Source of the DNA: Rhodospirillaceae bacterium
Lineage (GTDB): Bacteria > Pseudomonadota > Alphaproteobacteria > Rhodospirillales > Rhodospirillaceae
Direction: 5' to 3'
NCBI GenBank assembly: GCA_029245025.1
Contig: JAQWQC010000001.1
Location: 62,001-126,000, forward strand
DNA length: 64,000 nt
Position numbers and translations under genes: made by a program. This document shows positions 26,325-35,216 of the stretch, in pieces. The first letter of the stretch is position 1. Each line of letters opens with the position of its first letter. The notes beneath the pieces were generated by a model that saw only the letters and a program-made list of their open reading frames with translations, made no database searches and was not told where the DNA came from.

Positions 26325-26516
26325 TTAAAATGAGCACCTGTTCATTCCACTTTCTAACACATCCAGCCGTTCAGAGATCGACCAGTGTGTAAATTTGTGA
26401 GCGTCGGACCCAGGCATTTTGACCGCGGATTGGTCTTGCAAAGAGACGCTGGTATCGATTGAGCTGCACGGTAGTAAAACAGACTCAGGAGTGTTTGACT
26501 GGGGTGTATCAGTCAT
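26325..26516 (-). CDS. Possible 63-residue protein, maybe a truncated P-family relative
   Basis: Short frame starting at ATG 26516 and ending 15 bp before the M2 gene, the place where P genes sit in the other pairs. Most of it is low-complexity and polar. The last part reads HWSISERLDVLESGMNRCSF, and its W-x4-R-L-D-V-L-E fits the W-x4-R-x-x-[VL]-[LM]-E core of P1 and P3. It stops right after this core and lacks the second helix. No clear ribosome site is visible. It may be a decayed P gene or a chance frame. Confidence 0.35.
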   Translation of the reverse strand: MTDTPQSNTPESVLLPCSSIDTSVSLQDQSAVKMPGSDAHKFTHWSISERLDVLESGMNRCSF

Positions 26517-26537
26517 AGGTATGGTTAAGAGAGTGCT

Positions 26538-27725
26538 GTGAAAGATCTGCATGTTGTCCTGATTGGCGCCGGAATTGGCGGATTGACCGCAGCCATAGCC
26601 CTACAGCGTGCAGGGTTCAAAGTCTCCGTGCATGAGCAGGCGGAAGAACTTGGCGAGGTAGGTGCCGGTCTCACCCTGGCAAAGAACGCCAACAAAGCGA
26701 TGCGGTCACTTGGTCTGACCGCCAAACTATCGAAAATCGGATTTCGCCCAGAGAGTTCAGGGCGCAAAGACCTTATGACCGGTGTCATTCATCTTCTCTC
26801 ATCTGCACCGGGGGATGTTCGACAAGATAAAGGAGAGACGGACCCAGACCCTGATGCGCGGTTCTGGATGCATCACCGTGCAGACATTCATGCCCTTTTG
26901 GCAGAAACAGTGCGTGCAAATGATCCTGATGCGATCCACCTTGGCCACTGTTTTCAGTCGTTCACGCAAGACGCCAATGGTGTCGAAGTAACCTTTACGA
27001 ACGGCGATACAGTAACAGGAGATCTGGCAATCGGATGCGATGGTAATCGGTCGGCGGTTCGCCAGTCTTTGTTTGGCGAAGACAAGGTGGATTTTCTGGG
27101 CTACGTCGCATGGCGCGGTCTTGTGCCCGTCGATGCGTTGCCTGACGGTACGATAGATACCGACACGTCGGTGTTCGATGGCAAATACCGCAGTGTTGTT
27201 CGGTATAAGATCCGCGGCGGGAAAACCATAAATTTTGCCGCATACGCGCAAAAATCAGACTGGGTGGATGAAGGGTGGTCCGTTCCGGCCAAAAAGGACG
27301 AGCTTGTCGAAGAGTTTGCTGACACCTGTGAAGAAGTGCAGCAGATGATTAAGCACATCCCGGCTGAGACGTGTTTCCGATGGGGCATGTTCGGCCGAGA
27401 ACCCATGGCAACCTGGACAGTCGGCCGAGTATCTCTGTTGGGGGATGCAGCGCATCCTATGCTGCCGTTCCTTGGGCAGGGCGCTGGGATGTCCATGGAG
27501 GACGGCGTGGTGTTGGCGCGATGTCTCGACGCGGCGAACAGCATTGAAGAAGGGCTTCATCGATACGAAGCGGCCCGTGTGGAGCGCACAACTCTGGTGA
27601 CGATCGGCGCCCGGTACAATGGTCTCCATATGCACGGTACTATCGAAAAAGCATTGGAGGAGCGGGCTAAGGAATTCGATCCTATCAAGATCAATGACTA
27701 CGATCCGTCGACCGTGCCGGTATAG
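26538..27725 (+). CDS. FAD-dependent monooxygenase (salicylate hydroxylase-like)
   Basis: Class A flavin monooxygenase of 395 residues starting at GTG 26538. The FAD motif is VLIGAGIGGLTAA at residues 6-18, the second motif IGCDGNRSAVR near 162-172 and the third LLGDAAHPMLPFLGQGAG near 300-317. All three fingerprints of 4-hydroxybenzoate/salicylate hydroxylase enzymes are intact. It would hydroxylate an aromatic or N-heteroaromatic ring using NAD(P)H and O2. It is transcribed alone, divergent from the M2 operon and convergent with the SnoaL-like gene (6-bp gap). Confidence 0.92.
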   Translation: MKDLHVVLIGAGIGGLTAAIALQRAGFKVSVHEQAEELGEVGAGLTLAKNANKAMRSLGLTAKLSKIGFRPESSGRKDLMTGVIHLLSSAPGDVRQDKGETDPDPDARFWMHHRADIHALLAETVRANDPDAIHLGHCFQSFTQDANGVEVTFTNGDTVTGDLAIGCDGNRSAVRQSLFGEDKVDFLGYVAWRGLVPVDALPDGTIDTDTSVFDGKYRSVVRYKIRGGKTINFAAYAQKSDWVDEGWSVPAKKDELVEEFADTCEEVQQMIKHIPAETCFRWGMFGREPMATWTVGRVSLLGDAAHPMLPFLGQGAGMSMEDGVVLARCLDAANSIEEGLHRYEAARVERTTLVTIGARYNGLHMHGTIEKALEERAKEFDPIKINDYDPSTVPV

Positions 27726-27731
27726 TTGTTC

Positions 27732-28193
27732 CTATTCGATCTGTCGGGCCATGGCTCCCATCAATTTCCAATCGCCATCCGTATCTTTTACCCACACATG
27801 AATCGTGTGATAGCGCTGATCGACTTCTGTGCCGTCGGGTAGCATGGTGCGGTGGGTGTTGTAGTAAATGACGCCCGTATCGCCATGCATGGCAAAATCG
27901 TCAAAGTACAGTGCTATCTTTTCAGAATTCGGTGCCGTGATCAGACTCTGATTTTTCTTGAGTTGAGACAGGGGTGACGGTTTGGGAACGCCGGGTGGCC
28001 ATCCTACGTAGTTTGGAGATGAGTTAGCGATGTAATAGTCGAGCCCGGTCTTTGCCCTTGCTTTGTATATGGCTTGTTCTTTGGCCCAAACAATATCCCT
28101 GGCTTCTTCGTATTCTTTAGCCGACTGAGCCTGTGTCATGGTCATTGGTGCCATTGCCGTAAGCGCGAGACCAAGGAGTATAATGCGGATCAT
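27732..28193 (-). CDS. Exported SnoaL/NTF2-like protein
   Basis: Protein of 153 residues with a Sec signal peptide (MIRIILLGLAL, cut after TQAQS near 23). The mature part looks like an NTF2/SnoaL-type cone fold of about 120 residues, with RYHTIHVWVKDTDGDWKLMG as the usual last strands. Such domains serve as small enzymes or binding domains. It is the last gene of the minus-strand operon that begins at 33570, 12 bp after the beta-lactamase-like gene. Function not defined. Confidence 0.72.
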   Translation of the reverse strand: MIRIILLGLALTAMAPMTMTQAQSAKEYEEARDIVWAKEQAIYKARAKTGLDYYIANSSPNYVGWPPGVPKPSPLSQLKKNQSLITAPNSEKIALYFDDFAMHGDTGVIYYNTHRTMLPDGTEVDQRYHTIHVWVKDTDGDWKLMGAMARQIE

Positions 28194-28205
28194 TAGGTGT
28201 CTCCT

Positions 28206-29498
28206 TTAAGATTGCGGGGTTGGGGCAATTTCCCCGGGGGCACGAATAATGCCGCGCATAGTGGTATTCGGTAGAACAGTGTTATCCCAAGGCATGTCAC
28301 GCGGCGGTTGGTTGCCGACACGTAAAATCACCATGTCCTCTGACGGAACAATAAAGACCACCTGGTTGGCATTGCCATCATACAGATAGAGGTCAGCGGC
28401 AAGATACCGTTCCGCATGTGGTGCCACATTCATTCGTGGCACATCTGGGTTCGCGGCGCCGCGTTCTTTTGTGTAGCGTCCCGCGACGTAAAGACCCATG
28501 CCTGCCCATTCGTTTTGTGGGGTCGCGGTCCTGGATTCTGCGACATAGCCTTCGGGTAATAGGCGTTTGCCATCCCATATACCGTCAAACAAACTCAGCA
28601 AACCAAGGCGCAGAAATGTTTCTGCGGGCAATAGGATGCAGCAGCCCGAATGGGCCGTGCCGCCGGGGCGATTGAGCCAAATCTGCCCCCCTTTAGCACC
28701 AATCGGTTTGAGGATTTGCTCCGAAACCCATTCGCCATATCGCACACCTGTTGCCCGTTCGATAAGCGGTGCAACCATTTCAGATGTCGCATTGGAATAA
28801 TCGTATCGCTCACCAGGTTTATGGGTGAGGGGATATTCATTGATGATGACATCATCGTGGTAAGGGTGGATGTAGGCGCGATTGAGGATGCTTTCTGGAG
28901 AAGGATCAAAGCCCTGCCGAAGGAAGCCTGTACGCATATCCAAGAGGTGCCGCACCAACATGGACTCTCGGTCGGTGCCCTTCCACTCAGTCACAAAGTC
29001 GCTAACGGGTTGATCTAAAGACTCGATATAACCTTCCTGGATCGCACGCCCCACAGCAATCACCGTGATCGGTTTTGCGAGAGACCGTCCGACGATTAGG
29101 GTCTCCGCATTCGCACCATTAAAATATGATGCCCGTTCCAGCTTGCCTTTGCGCCAAACCATAAACGCTTGAGAGTTATGCGCCGCCGCGTAAGCTTGAG
29201 CCGTATCTAAGGCTTCTTTGGTGACTGTACTTTCTTTGTTTGGGCTAGTTCTTGGTATCGGTCCAAACTCTGCTGCACCGGGCACATCCTCCAACGGGTC
29301 GTAACTCAGTCCACCATTTTGACCGTCACCACCGCCAAACATGGCATTTAGGCGCTCCAGATAGAGGTCGTAGGCCTCTTGCGGGTATTTAGACGTTATG
29401 GGGTCTTTCTCGGTCGCGTTGATGGGCGCAGAAAAAAGTGGACCTATCGCTACGACCGTTGTGGCGATCGCCAATATTGTTCGAATAACTAATGGCAT
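28206..29498 (-). CDS. Exported serine hydrolase of the class C beta-lactamase fold
   Basis: Protein of 430 residues from the ATG at 29498 (the frame opens at a TTG at 29513). A signal peptide (residues 1-27) precedes a beta-lactamase-like domain. Its catalytic set is SxxK as SLAK (Ser139, Lys142), YxN as YSN (Tyr234, Asn236), and HSG near 283 in place of KTG. Relatives with HxG include esterases, EstB-like enzymes and 6-aminohexanoate-dimer hydrolases, so esterase or amidase activity on a pathway compound is likelier than antibiotic resistance. It sits between PhyH and the SnoaL-like gene in one operon. Confidence 0.9.
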   Translation of the reverse strand: MPLVIRTILAIATTVVAIGPLFSAPINATEKDPITSKYPQEAYDLYLERLNAMFGGGDGQNGGLSYDPLEDVPGAAEFGPIPRTSPNKESTVTKEALDTAQAYAAAHNSQAFMVWRKGKLERASYFNGANAETLIVGRSLAKPITVIAVGRAIQEGYIESLDQPVSDFVTEWKGTDRESMLVRHLLDMRTGFLRQGFDPSPESILNRAYIHPYHDDVIINEYPLTHKPGERYDYSNATSEMVAPLIERATGVRYGEWVSEQILKPIGAKGGQIWLNRPGGTAHSGCCILLPAETFLRLGLLSLFDGIWDGKRLLPEGYVAESRTATPQNEWAGMGLYVAGRYTKERGAANPDVPRMNVAPHAERYLAADLYLYDGNANQVVFIVPSEDMVILRVGNQPPRDMPWDNTVLPNTTMRGIIRAPGEIAPTPQS

Positions 29499-29559
29499 GT
29501 GGTGCGGCTCCAAATGTTACTTGGCATCAAGGCTGTGATTAGAGGCTACCTTGTTCGGT

Positions 29560-30426
29560 CTATTGGGCGGCAGCGTTATGGTTGTTTCGCCGCCAGGTGA
29601 CCGGGATAACGGCCTCGGGTATGGGTTCGCCCTCTTTTAAAAGCGCACTGTCCTGGACCGGTGAGCGTTTGGCTGTGGGATTGAACTCGTAGCGGATATC
29701 GCTACCGATCCACCGAAGGGAGAATCCGATGCGCCGACCTTCTTGGCCTGCCGTGCGGGGCAGGGACGCATGGATGGTTTTGGGGTGAATGATTATCATG
29801 TCACCGGCCTTCGCTTCCCAGACACGAATATCTGCATCTGGTGCGGCCGTCCGCTCTAATAATTCGTCCCACGGGTGAAAGTTTGGCGGCGCCACTGATC
29901 CTTCTAAAGCCCAAGAACTGACATAGCGATGTGGATCTTTGTTCGACCCGGCAAGTGTTTTAAGGGGGGCATTGCCGCGATCCACATCGGTCAGGGCCAC
30001 CCACATAGAGGGACTATGATGTCCGCGTAGAGGGAAAAGGCACTCGTCATTATGCCACGGCGTTGCTGTTTCTTCGGCGTCTCCTTCTTTTAGGAAGGTG
30101 CCATCGACCCATGGCCGCATTTCATCAGATCCGATGACGTCTGCAACAATCTCAGCACAGTTACAGCTTTCGATCAGCGCGTTCATCTCGGGTACACGGT
30201 TGTATAAGTTGATCAACCGGACATACCCGTCGTGATCTTCGAACTCAACATCGCGCTGTGTTTCATGGGGACCAAATTCTATGGTTCCGGCCCGCAAGCC
30301 CGCGACTGTATCGTCGATCAGTTTGGTCATCTGTGCGACCCACTCAGCAGTAAATGCATCGGGCACATGCGCGACACCAACGTCGGAATAGGTATCGACA
30401 ATCTCCTGGGTCACTTTTGGATGCAT
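29560..30426 (-). CDS. Phytanoyl-CoA dioxygenase (PhyH) family oxygenase (copy 2)
   Basis: Fe(II)/2-oxoglutarate oxygenase of 288 residues from ATG 30426. A TTG at 30447 extends the frame, but a GGAGA ribosome site sits 9 bases before this ATG. Iron ligands are His and Asp in ATPWHNDECLFP near 125 and the distal His in IIHPKTIHASLPR near 222, with Arg in RRIGFSLRW. It is only distantly like the copy at 10457. It lies between the GPH transporter and the beta-lactamase-like gene, which suggests oxidation of a substrate brought in by that transporter. Confidence 0.9.
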   Translation of the reverse strand: MHPKVTQEIVDTYSDVGVAHVPDAFTAEWVAQMTKLIDDTVAGLRAGTIEFGPHETQRDVEFEDHDGYVRLINLYNRVPEMNALIESCNCAEIVADVIGSDEMRPWVDGTFLKEGDAEETATPWHNDECLFPLRGHHSPSMWVALTDVDRGNAPLKTLAGSNKDPHRYVSSWALEGSVAPPNFHPWDELLERTAAPDADIRVWEAKAGDMIIIHPKTIHASLPRTAGQEGRRIGFSLRWIGSDIRYEFNPTAKRSPVQDSALLKEGEPIPEAVIPVTWRRNNHNAAAQ

Positions 30427-30537
30427 ATTGTCCGGTCTCCGTAGCAATAATTCTGGGCTAACCTAGCTGGCCTTACATTATCAAACGGCTCAGGCTTTTC
30501 TTCCAATACCCTCTAGTGTCGGATGTATACTTTCTCT

Positions 30538-31866
30538 TTATGGGGTGGACGCCGATTCTTTGAGGTCAAACTGTGTCAGCAAAAGAGACCCAATGACGTT
30601 GCATGTGGCTGGGATCACGGCGACCAAGATCAAGATCGCAATAATGGCGGATTGCGGTTGTTCTGGTGGCAGTTCGCCACCTGCTGCGCTGATAAAACCT
30701 GACGCTTCCAACAGAAAACCGGCAATAAGTGGTCCAAGTGCGGCGGTGCCTTTCTCGACCATACTGTACAAGGCGGCCAGAGTTCCCTCTTGGGACAGGC
30801 CACTGGTTTTGGTGTTGTGCTCCATGGTGTCGGGCAGGATAGAAAACCCGACAACCATCAAGCCTGCGGCGCCAAACCCCACTGCAAACAGTCGGATATC
30901 CGTAATCCAACTGGCTTCACCGAGAACCGTCGTCAGCCAAGATAAGGCGATCAGGGCATAGAGAAATCCAGCCCCCATATAGGCGTTGCGCTTGCCATAG
31001 CGCCGCGCAAGAAAGGCCCATAAGGGGATGGCGATAAGTGTGCCGATGGTTTGTAAGACGCCAAAACGGATGAGAAAGCTCTCGTCTTGATCCAGAATAT
31101 ACCGGGCGAGAAAGAGCAGTGCTGTCGTTGTCGAGGCGCCCGCGAACAGCTGGAAAAATTTAACAGCGATAAAAATAACAAACGGTTTGTTACGAAACGC
31201 GACCTTTAAGGGGGCAAAGAACCCAGATCGTGGTTGAGGCTGGTAAGGCATCACCGGGGCGCGAGCGACGGCGGCCGTGCTGCCCCACATGAACACCAAG
31301 ATGATAATCCCTTGCAGAACACCCATGCCGGCATATCCTGCGCGCCCGCCACCGAAAATGTTAATCAGCATCGGACCTAACACCGCGATGTTTAGTCCAG
31401 CCACAGTCATGAACGCCACACGATAAGACATCATTGTTGTGCGTTGATGAGGGTGCGCTGTGATCTCGGCGGGTATGGTCAGATAGGGGACGACAAAGAC
31501 TGTATAACCAGTGGCATAAAGCAACAGCGCCACCAGGACATATATCTCTAGGCCGATACCGCTGAGGCTTTCTGGTGCGGCAAACAACATGGCGTAAGCC
31601 AGAGCTGCGATCGGTGCGCCTGCAGCCAGAAAAGGGATGCGGCGACCCCATCGGCTTTGGGTTCGGTCACTCCATTGGCCCACCAGAAGCGTCGCGCCGA
31701 TGTCCCATAGTCGGGACACAAATATTAGAGTGCCAGCGATTGCTGGAGAAATGCCCAGGTATTCGGTCAGATAAAACAACACCAGCAGACTCATCGCGCC
31801 GAGCAATGTGCTCGAGCCAACCGTGCCGACCGCCCAACCGGCGGACACCCATTTCGTTGTTTTCAT
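30538..31866 (-). CDS. GPH-family (MelB-like) sodium/proton symporter
   Basis: Membrane protein of 442 residues with about 12 segments. It has the glycoside-pentoside-hexuronide family signature: RLWDIGATLLVGQWSDRTQS near 50-70, RWGRRIPFL following it, and the long loop before the seventh segment. Family members import sugars and glucuronides, but in degradative clusters of sphingomonads and marine bacteria they also accompany steroid, terpene or aromatic pathways. It lies 11 bp after the hypothetical gene at 31878 and about 110 bp before PhyH copy 2. Confidence 0.9.
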   Translation of the reverse strand: MKTTKWVSAGWAVGTVGSSTLLGAMSLLVLFYLTEYLGISPAIAGTLIFVSRLWDIGATLLVGQWSDRTQSRWGRRIPFLAAGAPIAALAYAMLFAAPESLSGIGLEIYVLVALLLYATGYTVFVVPYLTIPAEITAHPHQRTTMMSYRVAFMTVAGLNIAVLGPMLINIFGGGRAGYAGMGVLQGIIILVFMWGSTAAVARAPVMPYQPQPRSGFFAPLKVAFRNKPFVIFIAVKFFQLFAGASTTTALLFLARYILDQDESFLIRFGVLQTIGTLIAIPLWAFLARRYGKRNAYMGAGFLYALIALSWLTTVLGEASWITDIRLFAVGFGAAGLMVVGFSILPDTMEHNTKTSGLSQEGTLAALYSMVEKGTAALGPLIAGFLLEASGFISAAGGELPPEQPQSAIIAILILVAVIPATCNVIGSLLLTQFDLKESASTP

Positions 31867-31877
31867 GCCTGTATGAA

Positions 31878-32603
31878 CTATTCGGCAGCGAGCAGGGGCG
31901 GATTGATTTGATTGCCCTTCGCATATTCAACGGAATACATCGGCTCATCTGTGCGGAACATGATGTAATGGCCACCCAATTGCCCCAATTGAATACGCAT
32001 ATCGCCATCCATGTACGCGATATGGGACCACAATTTAGGCGAGGGCGATAGAGATGCTTTTAAATCTTCGGGACCGTCGACGCCAATGGCCTTGCAATAC
32101 TCTTTTGTAGACATTTCAGGATCAGCCGGTGCGATTTCGAAACCATCAAACTCAACAAAGAACCGGTCAAGATCTTCTTCTTTTTTCGTGAATCGACCGA
32201 ACGTAAAGTGATGAGACTCAATCTGTGCCTCGCCTACTTTAAGTTGGCCGTAAAAATTATACTGACCGGCGTCCGGATCGATCTCGAGTCCGTTGCCGAG
32301 ATGGGTCGCCGGAATATCGGGTAATCGTCCCATCGAAAATACTTTGAGTGACGTTGTGACTCCATTGCCTTGATCGGCGGCGCCATCTCCGCCAACGAGG
32401 CGGCCAAAATTGTAGTACTCACCAACCCAACGTCCCTTGTAGACATCAGGGTAATTCATGGCGCTGGGGTAGGGGGTTTCGGCTACCAATTCATCGATCA
32501 GGTCATTGATGCGGTGAGATTCTGGCGTGCCAGACGCAAACCCTTCTTGATGAGTTTCGATCAGGCTTAAAAGTTCAGTCTTTAGCGCGTCTCGCTGACT
32601 CAT
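31878..32603 (-). CDS. Hypothetical protein, possibly PAP/fibrillin-like
   Basis: Protein of 241 residues without signal peptide. An N-terminal helix (MSQRDALKTELLSLIE) leads to DELVAETPYPSAMN and then GRWVGEYYNFGRL. This order, helix, then a Pro-rich turn, then G-x-W with beta strands, recalls the plastid lipid-associated (PAP/fibrillin) lipocalin-like domain, but the match is only by eye. The rest is beta-rich (KLWSHIAYMDGDMRIQ, LGGHYIMFR). It is in an operon with a transporter and oxygenase, so a binding or carrier role for a hydrophobic compound is possible. Confidence 0.7.
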   Translation of the reverse strand: MSQRDALKTELLSLIETHQEGFASGTPESHRINDLIDELVAETPYPSAMNYPDVYKGRWVGEYYNFGRLVGGDGAADQGNGVTTSLKVFSMGRLPDIPATHLGNGLEIDPDAGQYNFYGQLKVGEAQIESHHFTFGRFTKKEEDLDRFFVEFDGFEIAPADPEMSTKEYCKAIGVDGPEDLKASLSPSPKLWSHIAYMDGDMRIQLGQLGGHYIMFRTDEPMYSVEYAKGNQINPPLLAAE

Positions 32604-32730
32604 GGTGTTCCCTCGGATTCGCCTGTGTTGGCTCCTACATTAAGGTGCGCGCGACTGTCGTGCCACCCAGTATATGAATCTATTGTGCTGGCCGTAGCAC
32701 TGTATGGGCATGATCTCGATGGATAGAGCC

Positions 32731-33570
32731 TCACGTCGCGGAGTCAAAGACGCCCGTATTGCCCGAGATAAAGCGGTGTAAAACTGAAGCGTAGTCAGCA
32801 GCCTTCTCTGAATGATGAAGAGGGTGGCCGCCCGAAAACGTATGTCCTACGGCACCATCAACCAGGCTTAAGACTTTGCTATGACAATTGTTCAATGGGT
32901 CAGTCTCGGCAGTTAGAGCCAATGTCGGCACCCGCACCTGGGTCAGGGCGGTTTCCATATCGTAATTCTTTAGGGCATCGGCAGAATCATCGCTTTGTTG
33001 CGCAGTCATTGCATCTATGACGGCCTCCTGAAGGAGAGCGGCGCCATTGTCGTCGAGCTTAAAGCCTGAATCCCACATACGTTGTAGCCAGAGCGCACGC
33101 TCCCAAAACCAGGCGATGTGTGAACCGTCCTCAGACCAATCGGGAGTGGGTTGCCGGGCTGTGGCGAGAACGTCTTCGCGAAAAGCGCGGTCCCACACGG
33201 GACTGCCATCCAGAATCAAGTGGGACACCCGAGACGGATGTTTAAGCGACAGCTCAACGGCAATTTCCGACGACAAATGACCACCAACAACTGAAGCCGT
33301 TTTTAAATTTAAGCCATCCATCACTGCGGTGATGTTGTCGGCATAATCTCGTATTTCCCAAGGCGACGGACGCGGGTCGGACTGGCCATAACCCATGTGA
33401 TCCGGTGCATAGACGGCAAAACCGAGTTCGGCGAGACGAGACATAACCGGTATGTATTGGCGGCTTGATGATGGTGTCCAATGGAGGAGAAGGACGGCGT
33501 CACCGCTCCCTTTAGACCGGACGTGCACATAACCTGATTCGGTTTCGATGAACGAGCGACGAAGAGTCAA
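32731..33570 (-). CDS. Alpha/beta hydrolase with His at the nucleophile position
   Basis: Protein of 279 residues with an alpha/beta hydrolase fold. It has the oxyanion strand LLLHWTPSS near 27-35, YAPDHMGYGQSDP near 54-66, and C-terminal acid and His in ALTAETDPLNN and SGGHPLHHSEK. At the nucleophile elbow, where GxSxG is expected, it reads VGGHLSSE. Aligned with the usual GHSMGG, the Ser is replaced by His. Some proteobacterial relatives have a similar GHHTG elbow. It may still be active through another residue or act as a non-classical lyase or oxygenase. It is the first gene of the minus-strand unit ending at 27732, with a 127-bp gap to the next gene. Confidence 0.85.
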   Translation of the reverse strand: MTLRRSFIETESGYVHVRSKGSGDAVLLLHWTPSSSRQYIPVMSRLAELGFAVYAPDHMGYGQSDPRPSPWEIRDYADNITAVMDGLNLKTASVVGGHLSSEIAVELSLKHPSRVSHLILDGSPVWDRAFREDVLATARQPTPDWSEDGSHIAWFWERALWLQRMWDSGFKLDDNGAALLQEAVIDAMTAQQSDDSADALKNYDMETALTQVRVPTLALTAETDPLNNCHSKVLSLVDGAVGHTFSGGHPLHHSEKAADYASVLHRFISGNTGVFDSAT

Positions 33571-33706
33571 TGGGCGTCACCTAGCGGGTTAACAAAGCGT
33601 GAGCCAGCTTAGAGCACTGCATTGGCACAAACTCTAGAAAAATACGAATGTACTCATCCCAATAATACGAACAACGGGCACTGATAATTGAGATGTCGAC
33701 GCCATT

Positions 33707-33768
33707 CATATGAGAGTCGCTCAGTTCATCACTTGGACATCTCGTCCAACGGAAGCGACGCTCATATG
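33707..33768. promoter_or_regulatory. 62-nt nested inverted repeat in the hydrolase/M24 divergent gap
   Basis: Outer arms of 14 nt (CATATGAGAGTCGC at 33707-33720 and GCGACGCTCATATG at 33755-33768) pair at 13 of 14 positions. Inside lies a second perfect hairpin, TTGGAC-atctc-GTCCAA (33733-33749). The element sits in a 271-bp non-coding gap, ending 73 bp before the GTG start of the M24 gene. It could be a structured 5' leader, a cruciform operator or a small REP-like element. No known riboswitch is recognised. Confidence 0.5.
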
Positions 33769-33841
33769 TTCGGGTTCTCATTCTTGCCCTATGAAGTAAG
33801 CTTGGACTTCGAAATTCGCTTGCATAGAGGAAGAGCAAGGC

Positions 33842-35140
33842 GTGTCACCAGATAATACTCCCTCGATTGAACACATTACTTCTGCAAAGCGCTTGCTCAA
33901 TGTTGAGCGGGCCTATGAGGTGATGGATAAGTACGGTCTCGACGGATTAGTCGCAACGACACCCGTGAATATCTATTACTTGTCCAGCCACGGTGGGATC
34001 ATGCAGTGGATGGGTCGACCTTTCTCCACTTTCGCGTTTTTTCCTCGTAACGAAGATGCACCACCTGCGATCATATTGTCCGCGGTGATGCTTTATCATT
34101 TGGACTATCGGCCAACATGGATGCCTTCTATCCAGGCGTTTACCATGCCGGTCAGAGACGAGTCAGGAAACGTTCAACTTGACGGGGACGGTCGTCCTGT
34201 TGCCAACCCCAAGACTAGTTTTTGGCCAGTCGGGGATGGTGAGAAAAGTTATCGCGACAAACTCCAATTGGCGCTGTTTAAAGCTTATGAAGGCAAGACC
34301 AGCGCGACGCCCCTGGCTGCTCTTGTCAAAGCCATACAAGACGGCGGTGTCGCCAAGGGCTCAATTGGCTTTGATGATCCGCGCGTTGCGCCCTGGCTGA
34401 GAGACCAGGGAACGCCCGATATCAAAGACGTCGATGCCATAAACATCTTCAAAGAGATTCGCATGGTGAAGACGGAGAACGAAATTGATCTATTACGCGA
34501 GGCGGCACAGCGCAACGAAGTCGCATTGAACTATGCGATCGATCAAATAGTGCCCGGGTTTCCCTTGGAGGGCATCGAATTGGCCCACGCCCGTAAATGG
34601 GGCGAGCTGGGCGGACGAGGCAAGTGGATGATTGCCAATATTGATGGGCTGAATTCGGGCGTGGTCTCAAAAGGAGATTTCATGAAGCTCGATAGCGTTG
34701 GTGTGTACAAAGGGTACCATGGTGATGTCGGGCGAACGGTTATGGTCGGCGATCCACCCGATAGCCTCGTGAAACGCATCGAAGCTGACACCAAATGCAG
34801 CCGTATGGTTTACGAGGCCGTTAAACCAGGCATGAAATTTTCCGAAGCATCTAAGATGTTCTATGACCTTATGATGCAAGAGGGGGTGCCTCATGGATTC
34901 GGGGCCCCGCACAATGTTGGGTTAGAGCATACCGATCAGCCCTGGCCTACAGGGTCTGAGCCAACGGGATCTTTCGACGATGATTTTACTTTCGAGGACG
35001 GCACGGTCTACACGCTTGATATGCCGTATAGCGAAGTTGGCTGGGGAACCACCCATGTCGAAGATATGATCGTCGTTCGTGGTGACGGGTTTGAAGCGCT
35101 GTCATCGATGGACACCAGTCTCAAAATACGACCTGTTTAG
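33842..35140 (+). CDS. M24-family metalloenzyme (creatinase / Xaa-Pro peptidase-like)
   Basis: Protein of 432 residues starting at GTG 33842 after an AGAGGA ribosome site. The N-terminal creatinase domain covers about residues 15-190 and the pita-bread domain 215-420. Metal ligands are visible as Asp284 (KLDSVG), Asp295 (HGDVGRT), a His in APHNVGLEHTD (357 or 363), and the final Glu in HVEDMIVV. The fourth ligand, normally Glu in TIEPG, appears as Asp (TLDMPY). It may be a dipeptidase, creatinase-like amidinohydrolase or DMSP lyase-type (DddP-like) enzyme. An MFS gene and a flavin amine oxidase follow. Confidence 0.85.
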   Translation: MSPDNTPSIEHITSAKRLLNVERAYEVMDKYGLDGLVATTPVNIYYLSSHGGIMQWMGRPFSTFAFFPRNEDAPPAIILSAVMLYHLDYRPTWMPSIQAFTMPVRDESGNVQLDGDGRPVANPKTSFWPVGDGEKSYRDKLQLALFKAYEGKTSATPLAALVKAIQDGGVAKGSIGFDDPRVAPWLRDQGTPDIKDVDAINIFKEIRMVKTENEIDLLREAAQRNEVALNYAIDQIVPGFPLEGIELAHARKWGELGGRGKWMIANIDGLNSGVVSKGDFMKLDSVGVYKGYHGDVGRTVMVGDPPDSLVKRIEADTKCSRMVYEAVKPGMKFSEASKMFYDLMMQEGVPHGFGAPHNVGLEHTDQPWPTGSEPTGSFDDDFTFEDGTVYTLDMPYSEVGWGTTHVEDMIVVRGDGFEALSSMDTSLKIRPV

Positions 35141-35216
35141 GCATTAAACGACACGAATTGAGAAATTTGCCGTATAAGCGGGGTCTTGTTGCTCTCCGCT
35201 AAGGTCTACCGTTTCT

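Noticed and set aside
28206-29498. Antibiotic-resistance beta-lactamase
   Set aside because: The third motif is HSG rather than KTG, and the gene sits in a catabolic operon. An esterase or amidase of the same fold is likelier.
33581-33838. Open frame of 85 codons on the minus strand in the hydrolase/M24 gap
   Set aside because: It spans the nested inverted repeat, has no recognisable domain, and its composition (many Arg/Ser/Cys) looks like translated non-coding DNA.
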